A DNA stretch of 64,000 bases from Maniola hyperantus (lineage: Eukaryota > Arthropoda > Insecta > Lepidoptera > Nymphalidae): contig NC_048543.1 in the NCBI RefSeq assembly GCF_902806685.2, positions 5,684,106 to 5,748,105 on the forward strand, in the 5' to 3' direction. The position numbers and the translations under genes were made by a program. This document shows positions 12,893 to 24,600 of the stretch, one piece after another (within the stretch, counting starts at the first letter, position 1; every line of letters starts with the position of its first letter). The notes beneath the pieces were generated by a model, which saw only the letters and a list, made by a program, of their open reading frames with translations, had not been told where the DNA came from and did no database searches.

Positions 12893-13096
12893 AAATATAT
12901 AAAGGGAAAAAATCTGACTGACTGATCTATCAACTCACATGCTACTAGACGGATCGGGCTAAAAGGCATGCAGATAGCTATTATGACGTAGACATCCGTT
13001 AAGAAAGGATTTTTGAAAATTCAACCCCTAAAGGGGTAAAATAGGGGTTTGAATTTTGTGTAGTCCACGCGGACGAAATCGCGGGAATAAGTTAGT
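12893..13096 (+). mobile_element. Helitron-like element separating two duplicated segments
   Basis: TATATAAAGGG start, GACGGATCGGGC core, end GTTAGT. It lies between the related sequences 12660-12890 and 13110-13250. Confidence 0.55.
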
Positions 13097-13260
13097 AATA
13101 AAATAATTAATGCTTTTAAACTCGATCTCCAGCGATCAGGTTGTCTCGAAACTTCACATCGTAAAACGTAGGTAGGTCAGGGAATTAGTTCTACATTTGT
13201 TCTAGGTACCGAATTTAACCTAAAACTGAATTTATTCCGTGGGAAATAATGAAATAGGAT

Positions 13261-15008
13261 TTTTAAGTCGATTGCCCACTTGGAAATAATAATTATTATT
13301 CATACCAACACTTTGTCTGAGTGGCTTGATGTCGGAGTTGCATGTCCTCCTCTGTAATAAATGCATGTCCTCCTAAGCTAGAATATGAAGTTATGATAGC
13401 TCTTTTTGTAAGGAATTTCCAATGCTGCAATTTAATAACATAATTTTTCTGTAAAAGTAACCATTATTCACGAAAAAACAAAAAAATAATCTTTGACTGT
13501 GTACAATTTTTAGCAGCACCCGGTTCGATAAGGACTTTTGACATTTTGTTTCATACCAAAATTCAGCTTTCCGGGATTTTTTCCGAAGTTGAGGAATTTG
13601 TATAAATCTCTGCGCTAATTTGCCTAGCAGAATCATTGGCGTTTATGGGAATGGCCATCCAGTCCGATCGCGTCGGTCTACTATTAAAATACCAGCAAAC
13701 CTCATTCGATTCAGCAACTTGTGAATGATAAAATTATACAGACTAAACTAAAACTACAAACTCAATTAGGTTTGGCCATATTGTATTTACAACATGCATT
13801 ACAAGATTTACAACCATACAAACCTCTATAATGATGAATCTTTTAGGTAATTTTATAAAACCAGCAGAATGCTAACCTTAACTTCATGCTCCAACCAGCC
13901 AGCCTACAGCCTACCCAATTTCTCGATGATTTTACAGCAGATATATCATATCACGTTAGCTAGGTCTCGAGGAATTGGTTTCAGAGAGGGACTAAGGTAT
14001 AATGAAGGAGTCGGAAGATGGTCACAGGAACTTAACCCTAATAAACGTAGACCCACCGAGTTTGAGCTCGTTGCTTTAATCTGAAGTTAGCGGATAGATG
14101 TTCTGGTCAAGGTCTGATTATGAAGCAGGCAGGTGGTTGGTTTCAGGACGTCTGCTATTTAAAATACCCAATAATTCTACATGTCAGGGTTAGTGTTAAA
14201 CACAAAGGCTTTACCAATAAAAATTTACTTACTGTATAGTCATGATTTATACATGTCAAATGTACGTGTACATTGATGTATACTTCAAACCACGTGTAAA
14301 TAGTGCGTTTTTGTTATTATAGTAAGATGAAAAATTAATAATTTCTTACTAAAATTCTTACTATAACTTATAATCAAGACACGGCTAGTGTGTCTAGCCA
14401 AGTTCTATGAAAGATTACATGCCTCATGGTTACACATTTTTTTCAGAGATTTAACGTGTAATAAGTCATGTTAGGACAGTTAGTAATTTTTGTATTAATA
14501 AGACCATAATAAATTCATAATGTCACGCTTGATCTATTGCTTAAATAAAGCTGCTTCTGGAAGAAAGATATAAATACATAAGCAATGTCATTTAACAAAA
14601 TATAAACTACATAACTACATGAATAATAAGCACCCCATAACAACATAATAATCGTTATTTGAATAGCAAATCTTTGAAAAGTATTACTTATACTATTATT
14701 GATATCGACGGATCCTACGTATACCTACCAGTACAATTTCAAAATCACGATTTCCAGGTTTCCAGAGAGTGGTTTTACGATTTTAGTATCAGTAACTTTC
14801 CCTAAATCGAATAAATGTTTTAAAATTTGTGGAATTGGTACCTACTTGAATATACGAGTATTTTTTTCTTTTTAATAGTTTGGAAACTATTTTTTGATTA
14901 TAATTAAAAATGAAAACTGCTGAAAGTCACAACTAACGCCATATTTCAAATAGATTTCAGAATTCAGACAATATTATACGATATATCTTTTGTTTGTTCT
15001 TGTCTACA
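13261..15008. other. Intergenic, nothing recognised
   Basis: Includes two short open frames (13869-14084 plus; 13636-13391 minus) without domains or splice partners; treated as chance. Confidence 0.45.
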
Positions 15009-15190
15009 CTAATCTACACTAATATTATAAAGAGGAAAACTTTGTTTGTTTGTTTGTTTGTTTGTTTGTTTGTTTGTTTGTTTGTTTGTTTGTTTGTACT
15101 GAATAGGCTCAAAAACTACTGGACCGATTTTAAAAATTTTTTCACCATTCGAAAGCTACATTATCCACGAGTAACATAGGCTATATTTTA
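15009..15190 (+). mobile_element. Helitron-like 5' part with a (TTTG)14 tract
   Basis: CTAATATTATAAAGAGG start, microsatellite 15041-15097, ACTGGACCGATTTT core, then truncation. Confidence 0.55.
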
Positions 15191-15612
15191 TTTTGGAAAA
15201 AATAGGGTTCCGTAAGATATTTGGGTTTTTCGGACACAAGGTGTAAAAAATCAACCAGAAAAGTTACTTATTTTGCGTACGCTGCCTAAACTATAAAAGA
15301 TAGAACCATAAAATGTTCTAATTAATTGTAGATCTTATAAATATCTACAAAAAAGTCCGCGACACACTATACCCATCTATGTCGAGTGAGGCACAGCAAC
15401 CATTTTTTTATTTAAAAATCTTGAATTTTTTTTGGACTACATTTAAACGCGTTTATTTTACTCATGCTATTAATCCTTATCAAAATAAATGATTTCATCA
15501 CTAAGAACAGTTTATGGAGATAATATTTGGTCTTTGAATGATTAAAATTGGACGTTTGGTTTTGAAGTTATGGCGAAATTAAAATATTACGATTTCTGCT
15601 GCACGGCCCGTT

Positions 15613-15795
15613 GTATATTATATAAAGAGGTAATGTCGTTAAGTTTGTTTGTAGGGGGTAATCTTTAGAACTACTGAACCGATTTTAAAAATTCTTTCAC
15701 CAGTAGAAAGCTACATTATTCCTGAGTGACATAGGCTATACGGGATCTTTAAAAACCTAAATCTACGCGGGCGAAGCCGCGGGGATCAGCTAGTT
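15613..15795 (+). mobile_element. Helitron-like element
   Basis: ATTATATAAAGAGG start. The end hairpin CGCGGGCGAAGCCGCG is followed by GGGATCAGCTAGT. Confidence 0.6.
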
Positions 15796-16524
15796 TCTAA
15801 TAAAAAAATCATAATTGAACGCTTTTTTACGATACATTTATGAAACTGTTAAAAATAACGTCCAATAGCACTAATGCGCGGATTAATAAGTATACATAGA
15901 CCCGTCCATATTATTTTATTCTATAGGTAATTCTCTTTATTAGTTTATTGAATCCAACAAAATATATCATTAGGTACGAGTGTATATTGACAAATGAAAA
16001 CGATGGTTACTGCAAAATTAAGACTGTAGCAGTATTTCTATTATTAATATGCAATTATTAAAATCTATCTACATAGCTCTATTTATATTATAATTTTAAA
16101 GCAAAAATTCGTATTTATCGAATGTTTAATTATAGGTCATGTAGTGAAATATTCTGCCAAAACAAAATGCCAAATTATGTAGATATTTTCCTAAAACCAA
16201 GCCTGGATTTATAAAAATGGTCGCTCGTCATCCACGACTAAGTTTACATGACCTTCAAGAAGATTTTTGAAGTGAAAATTTCTTTAGGCTCGTTGGGCCG
16301 TCGCGTCGTTTTGGGACGGGTAAAAACTTTAAGGTCGCGTCACCGAAATACTAACGTTAACAGTGCTCGGAGTGGCGATAGATGTAGAAACTAATTTTTT
16401 GTTAAGGGTTTTAATTTACAGAAGATGTTTTATTTTTGATACCACAATTTGAAAATCCAAAAAAACCAGTTATTTTTTTGTTTTAAGTTTTCACTTTCGT
16501 CGGCTACTAACTGGCAATTTTAGT
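15796..16524. other. Intergenic, nothing recognised
   Basis: AT-rich. 16260-16490 shares scattered words (GGTCGCGTCACC, AACTTTAAGG, AAAACCAGTTATTTTTTTGT) with Pcmt intron 3 at 60190-60410, suggesting a dispersed repeat. Confidence 0.4.
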
Positions 16525-16690
16525 ATATAGTACGCGACAGGTCGAGATGGCAATCGGTGAGGGAACGCATCGCACACCCGCACAGCCCCCGCGCTCAACC
16601 GGTGCGGGCGAGCTCGAGTGACGTGTGGGTGTGCGGGGCGTCCCCCCGCCTTATACCCCGATTGCCATCTCGATCTGTCGCGGACACGTA
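16525..16690. repeat. GC-rich MITE, copy 2
   Basis: Same TIR, extended to GAGATGGCAATCGG. The centre is CG-rich (CACACCCGCACAGCCCCCGC). Confidence 0.7.
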
Positions 16691-16913
16691 ATTATTAGGT
16701 GCTTGTTATTAGTTATGTATTGCCAGCATCTTAGGTGGTCACAAGGAAGAAAAATAAATAAGTCATTATATTATTGTATCATAATGTTAATGAAAAAAGA
16801 CGTTTTTGTAAAATATACATATTAAATACCTTACTCATGCTTTTTGGTTAGTATTAGGGTAAGGTACTTGTAGTTATCCCGTCCATTCGCCGTCATGGGT
16901 GTAACAAAATTAA

Positions 16914-17032
16914 AACAATCATCATCATCATCATCATCATCATCATGATCAACCCATCACCGGCTCACTACAGAGCGCGGGTCTCCTCTCAGAGTGAGAA
17001 GGGTTTTGGCCATAGTCTTCCACGCTGGCCAT
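16914..17032 (-). mobile_element. SINE family C 3' part with (ATG)n tail
   Basis: (ATC)n at 16917-16946 on the plus strand is the inverse of the tail. GGCCAGCGTGGAAGACTATG on the minus strand is the body end. Confidence 0.6.
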
Positions 17033-17284
17033 TAAAACAATATTATTAGGTAATTGAATTGTTCCTCAAAACAAGTTAATAATTCTCAATTTTGAATATT
17101 GATTTCCTCGTCCTTTTATCGTGCATTACCTTCAGTTTATATACAATCCAAGGTCATCAGCTTTTCAGACAGTTACCACTTGTATCAAAGCACACCCTTT
17201 CCACTTCCAGAGTTCCCCGGCCATAAAGGTCCTGCTTCAGTGCACAGGCACTCTTTTTTTCTTATAGCAAATATTTGTTTGATA

Positions 17285-17671
17285 AGAAAAAAAAACCGGC
17301 CAAGTGCGAGTCAGACTCGCGCACTGAGGGTTCCATACTACAATCGTATTTTATCGACATTTTGCACGATAAATCAGAAACTATTATGCCTAAAAATAAA
17401 TAAAAATCTGTTTTAGAATGCACAGGTGAAGACCTTTCATATGATACCCCACTTGATATAGTTATCTTACTTAGAAAATTGAAAATACTAATTATTAGTT
17501 CATGACCACAATTTAATTTTTTTGTGTGATCTAACCCTAAATTCATGGTTTTCAGATTTTTCCCCAAATGTCAGCTATAAGATCTAAGACAGACAGACAG
17601 ACAGACAGACAGACAACAAAGTGATCATATAAGGGTTCCGTTTTTCCTTTTGAGGTACGGAACCCTAAAAA
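17285..17671 (+). repeat. CCGGCCAAGTGCGAG repeat, full copy
   Basis: One end has a hairpin GTGCGAGTCAGACTCGCGCAC; the other has the facing segments GGGTTCCGT and ACGGAACCC. Between them are conserved GATACCCCACTTGATATAG and CTAATTATTAGTTCATGACC, plus a (GACA)n tract at 17588-17616. There is no coding capacity; class unknown. Other copies are at 23650, 55464, 57132 and 59389. Confidence 0.75.
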
Positions 17672-18167
17672 TGTCACATCACGAAAGAGCACACAAACTA
17701 CAGAGCCAGTCAGTCGGCTGCTTTCACATTGAGCGCAATGGGGCAACATCCTCGAGTTTGTTCTTGTCAATAAAGAAATGTAAAAATAAATCTTATTTCA
17801 ATGTCCTAAAACTCAATTTTAAATACGTTCTGCTCTGTAGTTGTGAATAAATTTTTAATAGTTTTATGTTATCACTTTATTTTGCTACAGTTATTTATAA
17901 TTGTCTTAGCAGCAACGCTTTCTTTCGTACTTTTTATTTGTTTAAAAGAAAAGTAATAAAATAAATCAGCCGAAAACTTTTGACGCCGGCGCGAGCGGCG
18001 TACAGAATAATAATAATATTATTATAGTATTAAAAAATAAAGTATAATATGTAATTCTAATCATTATTTCAAGGTTCAAGGTGTGCAAGTAATTTAAATA
18101 ACCCCCATTGTAATACATACATTACCTTCGATTACCAACAAATATTTTATATTAAAGAATGTTTTAT
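17672..18167. other. Intergenic, nothing recognised
   Basis: AT-rich; a short AATAATAATA/TATTATTATA palindrome at about 18008-18028. Confidence 0.45.
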
Positions 18168-18419
18168 CTATATATATAAAAGGAAAAGGTGACTGACTGA
18201 CTGACTGACTGACTGAATGAATGACTGACTGACTGACTGATCTATCAACGCACAGCTCAAACTACTGGACGGATCGGGCTGAAATTTGGCATGTAGATAG
18301 CTATTATAACGTAGGCATCCGCTAAGAAAGGATTTTTGAAAATTCAACTCCTAAGGGGGTGAAATAGGGTCTTGAAATTTTGTAGTCCACGCGGACGAAG
18401 TCGCGAGCATAAGCTAGTT
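18168..18419 (+). mobile_element. Helitron-like element with a (GACT)n tract
   Basis: TATCTATATATATAAAAGG start, microsatellite 18191-18240, end CGCGAGCATAAGCTAGT. Confidence 0.6.
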
Positions 18420-18621
18420 TTTATCTATAACTATACTGTTATAAAAACTGATAATATCAGCTTTCTCTGTTCCTCGAATAGACAGTTGTTCTTACACAGG
18501 ACTAGATAAGCTAACAAGGACATCACCAAAAATTGCTTTTTTTGCAGGATAAAAGAATAGACCTCATTTATTATTCCTATTAATTATGGGAAATAAAACT
18601 CGAGATCTAACGAAGAAGCTA

Positions 18622-18836
18622 CGAATATTATAAATGCGAAAGTGTGTTTGGTTGTTTATTTATCCTTCAATCACGCCCAACGGAGTAACTGATCGCCTTG
18701 ATTTTTTACATGGATATAGTCAAAAAAACTGGAGATTGAGATATTAATTACTTTTATCACGGAAAATTAAAAAGTTTCCAGGGGATTTTTTTAAACCTAA
18801 ATCCACACAAGACGAAATTGCGAGCATCATCTAGCT
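18622..18836 (+). mobile_element. Helitron-like element, decayed end
   Basis: AATATTATAAATGCG start and CCTTCAATCACGCCC, end ATCATCTAGC. Confidence 0.5.
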
Positions 18837-19220
18837 ATATAATTAAAAAAAAAAACAAGTTGTATTAAAATGTCTGCCTATACATTCGTGCATATCGTAC
18901 ATTGTACGATTGAATGCAACTTTACAACTTTGTGCAGATGTCGTCAGGACTTAAGCAGGAAGGTTGCTGATATAGTACCCTCAACGTACAATAGGCAAAT
19001 TAGCGGGTAGTTGGTAAAATAAATATGATTTTGTACCTTGGTTGGTTAAGAGAAATATAATACTTTTTAAAATTAGGATAAATTTATTTAATTATACTAA
19101 AATTACAAGGTAGTTAATTAATATTTCTAACATTCTCAATTACACATTAACCTATAAACTAAGATTTTTCCTTGTCCATATTATATTATTGCAGATTCGT
19201 CATAAACACAGACACGCAGA

Positions 19221-19342
19221 TTTTTTTAAAGAATATAAGCCATGTTAAATGACTAATATTCCCCTTTCCCCTCCAACTAAGCGTCACGCTTGTGCTAGGA
19301 GTAGGTACGACAATAGTGCAACGGGCGGGGTTTGAACCGCCA
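19221..19342 (-). mobile_element. SINE family A, tRNA head lost
   Basis: The body and A-rich tail are intact, but the copy stops at the B-box (GGTTTGAACC inverse), so it is 5' truncated. Confidence 0.7.
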
Positions 19343-19823
19343 CAATGAATAAGGAAATAATACAACAAGTTCAGTAAAAATCCAATTGAGTCATCCAATT
19401 TTTGATAAATATACTTATATACTTCCTACTCCACAATCTAAAAACTTCCTTATCCTTAATGTGCACTAATTTTGACGTTTTAATAGTTTATTTTAATATT
19501 ATATATAATATTATGTAAGTTAAGTGGTCTAGAGATGGAAGAGGATAAATAATAATTATATTATTCAACTAATGTCTGCTTATGACTTCGTAACCGCAAT
19601 AAGCACGTTGTTATTTAGTTAAAATGCTTACTTTATTAATTTTATGTAACACAAATATTGATATTTTTACGAAATATATCGAAATAAAATACTTTTATTC
19701 AACTGGAAACGAGGTCATTTTAATAGATAAACGGTAAACGTTATAATATCTAACTAAATTAATTTTATTATTTCTAGTTTTTTTTATTTTTTATTCCTTA
19801 TAACTATCTCCGTAAAACTTTAG

Positions 19824-19967
19824 CCCTCTAACAAATAAACCCAATAGCGGTGGAATAGTTATACTCTGTTTTGTCTTTCTCTGTCATCAGTAATTTGACA
19901 TTTGAAGGAAAAAGACAAAACAGAGTATAACTATTCCACCGCTATTCCAGGTTTATTTGTTAGAGGG
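19824..19967. repeat. 144-bp near-perfect palindrome
   Basis: CCCTCTAACAAATAAACC at 19824 and its inverse ending at 19967, with inner arms AGCGGTGGAATAGTTATAC / inverse. The loop is about 35 bp. Probably a young foldback MITE. Confidence 0.8.
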
Positions 19968-21299
19968 TAACAGTTTTTATTGATTTGTCATAATGAATTT
20001 GTCACTTACATTTGACGATTGAATAATAATAATCAGCGCCAAATTAAGAAGAATAATAATCTCCTCTATTTTGAAATTATGTATTTCCCATTAAGATAAT
20101 AACTTACTCGTTAGGCTTGAAGAACTTTTAATGAACGAATTAAAACTAAATAAATCTACGCTCATATCTTAAGATCCTGATTACAAATTCAAAAAGAGTG
20201 GCTTAGTATTATGTACGTGCTATTGTTATTTTATGTACGTGCTTTAATACTGTTCTTGATAGTCAAAAGTTTTGTTCTGGGGCAAAATGTATATTCGGTA
20301 CTAAATAGTATGAATAATTTAACTCAACCGACTTCTCGAGTCTAAAAACAAGAAAAGATCTTTTACCTGCAAACATGAAGAAAAACTAGCGAAAAAATAA
20401 TAATATGTTAAGTACCAAGATATGTTAAGTAGGCAGTATGGATTTTAAAATATGAGTTCAGATAGTGTATGAAACGGCACAGAACTGTTTCATAAGCTAC
20501 TAATATTAAACTGTTGCTTAGATTCTACGTTTTCCCGTATGATCAACTTATTAACTGAGATAATTTTTAATGTAACATGGCGCTGATTCTGTTGTTTTTC
20601 TCTAAACTAAATTTAGAGTATCTGCATCCTTTTCTTTTATATTGCTAAAAAAGGACAGAACATCAATTTTATATTTAAAGATTTTAGTGCACACTACAAA
20701 TTTAAACAATAGGCTCGCGACTGGCAGCTAAAGTCACGAGGTTTGACAGCTCTAAATTAAATTTAAAACTGTCAAACTGTGTCTCCTTTTTATATTATAT
20801 TAGTAAGAAGAGAATGCTAATACTCTAAAATTTAGGTGTGCACAGAATCAGTACCAATATTTTCATCACTATGATCACATGGTAGAACACCATTGTCATT
20901 AATTTTTACCGGTCAACCTAGTTTTAGAACCATAATTTTATTTGGATATCTTTTATGTTGAGTCAAGAATAATAATCGCCTGCTTATCGTTTCCACCATA
21001 TTTAAATCAACATTTTTTATACTGGACTAGCGTGCGTCTTTTTTTAATTAATAAAGGAAACAATGCATATCAAGAAATATAATCAATTTGATACTAGGCA
21101 TATAGAAATGACAAACAATTTACTTAAAATAACTAGAAAGCAGAACTTAGCAAGTTATTTTTTAAAGAACCGCACGCAGACGCGTATGATGATTCGTTTT
21201 GATAAATTAAAAAAAACTGATTTCTATTTATTTAACTAAAAATCTAAATTGATTTTTATGATTAAATGTATAAATCTCGTAGTTCGACAATCAGGATGC
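19968..21299. other. Intergenic or distal nonA 3' side, nothing coding
   Basis: 20585-20850 contains facing CTCTAAA.TTTAG segments (20603 and 20750-20830) suggesting a decayed foldback repeat. The distal 3' UTR of nonA could extend here. Confidence 0.4.
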
Positions 21300-21645
21300 C
21301 GAATTTTACTTACTTCAATTTTAAAATAATTTATTTTAACCGTCGCGAACGTGATAATAATAACGGACAGTGCTACAATTTTTTACAAAATGTGATTTAA
21401 TCAAATGAAATCTACTTTTGAATCCCGAATAATAACTATTCCAATGCTTCTCGCGTCTTGTGTAAATCTTTGGTTACGTCAAACAATCGATTTACTGCGA
21501 AATCGTAATATCAATAAATGTTGGTACATACATAAACATTTTTTTTGATCGTAACCACAGACGTGTATTAGAAAAAATAATGAAGATTTGAAAATTTGCA
21601 CGCGTCGTAATAGCCGTCATGCGAAGCGGCGTCTACGCACACTGT
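21300..21645 (-). other. nonA 3' UTR, approximate
   Basis: The sequence downstream of the TAA stop (21648-21646) is AT-rich. The first convincing AATAAA on the minus strand (forward TTTATT) lies at 21335-21330, about 310 nt past the stop. Another is near 21230. The poly(A) site is a guess. Confidence 0.35.
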
Positions 21646-24600
21646 TTAAAAGCGCCGACGTTTGTTAGGAAAATCATCCATTTGGCGCGATCCGTCCCAA
21701 CCGCCACTGCGATTCTGTGGCCCGTCGTCAAAGCCTCCACGTGGCATGTCGTACTGGTCTCTGAAGCCTCCATCCTAAAGTAATCAATCAAAACTTGGCA
21801 ATATTTTCTCATACTATAAAAATAACGTATAAAGTAAATACAAATTATAGATAAGGTTTTTTAAGCAACTACAGTGCTCAATCAATGTAGATACTAGATA
21901 GTTTTAATTCAAAACTCCATGCACGGATGCATAGTAAATAGGCTGCCATTGTTTTCTTATAAAAATACAAGTTGGAAAGAACGTGTTGAATAATCATAAT
22001 TATTCACAAAATATAGTTAGGTTTAGATTTTCCAGCTACGCTTTTATAATAAAGATAATAAACAAATAGAACTTTTGATGTAATATCACTCAGAAACATT
22101 TCTGAAAATGATTAAAGTAACTTTTTATGAGTTGTTACGTCCCAATTTAAAACTTAACTGTATAATAACCGTCGTACACATCAAATATAAAACTGAGCAA
22201 GAGCTCAATAGATTACAATAAATACCAGATACCTCAGTGCAAGTTGTGCGAAAATTAAGACCTAATAAATTCTGGATAATTTGTTACAGTAGGTAAACGA
22301 ATTCCTACTTCTCTTTAAATTTGCGTAATACCTTGTATTTTGATAAAACTGTATACAGTTAAGTTACAGTAACCAGTAAGTCTTGTCTTAAAGCGGGGAA
22401 TAGCAGGGGCGGCACGTTAAAACTGACGCTGACCTAGCAAGATGCGCAAATTAAACTTCAACTTAATGTCACAGTAATTTTCAGTATCCATCCGTCTCGA
22501 CTCTCGATGTACCTACGTATTGATATAAAATATACAAGATCTCATTACAAAGGCGCCTCATTTCGGTGAAATCTAAGAAAAACAACAGTAAGATTGTTCA
22601 ATGTGCGTAAAATGTCATGTACAAGAACATCATATACATCGTAAGTCTGCTGCGCGATTGCGGTAGGATGACAGATACAATGTCACGATCGCCATCACCT
22701 CTGATTGGTTGACGCTCGCTCACTATTGGCTACAATTCATCGTTGCAACCAGAATATACCATAAGTTCAGCCAATCACAACAATTATTGCGAATGTAATA
22801 ATGATTGATGCAGGTTTTACGGAATCGACCAGCTAATTGTTCCATGTTTGTAAAATGCCATGTATAAGAACATCATAAATCCGCTTGTCCCATGTATGTA
22901 AAAAAACCATGCACAATGCACATGGACATCTAAGTCCGCTTATTCCATGTGCATAAAATGACATGTACATGTAAAATAAGTTTTGTGTTTATCTTAGCAA
23001 CACAGCTTGAAATAACAAACTGTCGTAAATAACTGGTCAAGTGCATGTCAGAATGTGCATAAGGAAGGGTTCTGTACTTTTCTAAGTAAAAAGTTTTTAT
23101 TGTAAACTAAAATCTAGAATAATATGAAAAGTTTTTTTGTAGGTAATTTTTCTCTCACTATTCCACTGTTTGTTCTAAGTTTATAATGGACCAAGCAAGT
23201 ACACATTATCTTGATCGACTACAATACAACTCGTCACTTATGTACACTGGCTAAATTATTATTAGCTATTAATTATAATTATACTTAGCTTTTAGTGCAA
23301 CACCTCGATACCTACCAAGTGAACACTATCCTTGAACTCGAGGACCCAACTCCTCATCCCTGATGCTGTAAGGAATCTCATTCTTAAGTCGTAGTGATGC
23401 CACGGGATTTTTTAAGAATCATACGTTTAAAACGTATTTCATATGACAGATTTGTCAAATTTTAAAAAGAAAATGTAAAATTTTTTAGAAAGAAAATGGG
23501 AAAAAGATGTATTCACATATTTGGGCGTGAAATACGTTTTTAGAAGAAAGAGCTTTTATCAATATTTGCGGCCTTTCATTGAAGCATCCTGTACAAAGTG
23601 GTCCTTTTAAATGTTTTTACGAAATTTAGTACTGAGATATCTTGTATCTTGGTTCCGTACCTCAAAAGGAAAAACAGAACCCTTATTTACCCTTATCACT
23701 TTGTGTCTGTCTGTCGGTCTGTCAAGAAACCTACAGGGTACTTCCCGTTGACCTAGAATCATGAAATTTGCCAGGTAGGTACTAGGTAGGTTTTATAGCC
23801 GATATTCGGGGAAAAATCTGAAAACCGTGAATTTGTGGTCACATCACACAAAAAAAAATTGTGGTCATGAACTAATAATTAGTATTTTCAAATTTCGAAG
23901 TAAGATCACTATATCAAGTGGGGTATCATATGAAAGGTCTTCACCTGTGCATTCTAAAATAGATTTTTATTTATTTTTATGCATTATAGTTTTTGAATAA
24001 TCGTGTAAAATGTCGATAAATAGACTGTGGTACGGAACCCTCGTTGCGCGAGCCTGACTCGCACTTGGCCGGTTTTTTATAATATTCCTTGAAGTATGAG
24101 GATGGCCCTTACAGAGAGAAAAATTTAAAAATTGCCTGAAAAAGAATCTACTGCTAGGCGGTACGAAGTTCGCCGGGGCAGCTAGTTCTATTATAAAATA
24201 CAATTGTTATTACAATAATTCACGATACGAATAAAATTAGTTTAAATACACACTTATTTAAGTCATATACAGCAAAATATATGTTGTCCTCGCATTTCAT
24301 TGTGATTAACAAATCGCTATGAAATGCGAGACTTATTAATTGGTTTTGACAATGTACCTTGTATATTTTATATCAATACTTGTGTTAATTTAATTACTAA
24401 CATTTGACGTTATCAGAGTGAACTAGAATGAGGGAACTCTCGGTTTGATGCTGAATCGACGATATATTATTGTCAAATATTAGGCTATGGGTGGGTGATG
24501 TGAAATCAAAGACAAATAGGCGTTAATTAGACTACCTAGCATCAAATGGTAACACTTGACGCCTGCCAAGCCGTCAAGCTGGCGTCGAAGCCTCGACGTT

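Larger units (their letters stand above)
12628..13260. repeat. Local duplication, 12660-12890 and 13110-13250
   Basis: CACATCGTA.AACGTAGGTA and TTAAC.TAAA.CTGAATTT.TTCC occur in both parts. The first part carries the GC-rich MITE, the second does not, and a Helitron-like copy lies between. Confidence 0.55.

Noticed and set aside
13869..14084. 71-aa open frame in intergenic DNA
   Set aside because: No domain, no splice context, no repeat-family or codon-use support.
14994..15179. 61-aa frame with FVCLFVCLFVCL
   Set aside because: Translation of a (TTTG)n microsatellite in a Helitron-like copy.
16917..16946. (ATC)n tract as a CRISPR-like or regulatory array
   Set aside because: A simple microsatellite forming the tail of a SINE-C copy. 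No CRISPR structure exists in the window.
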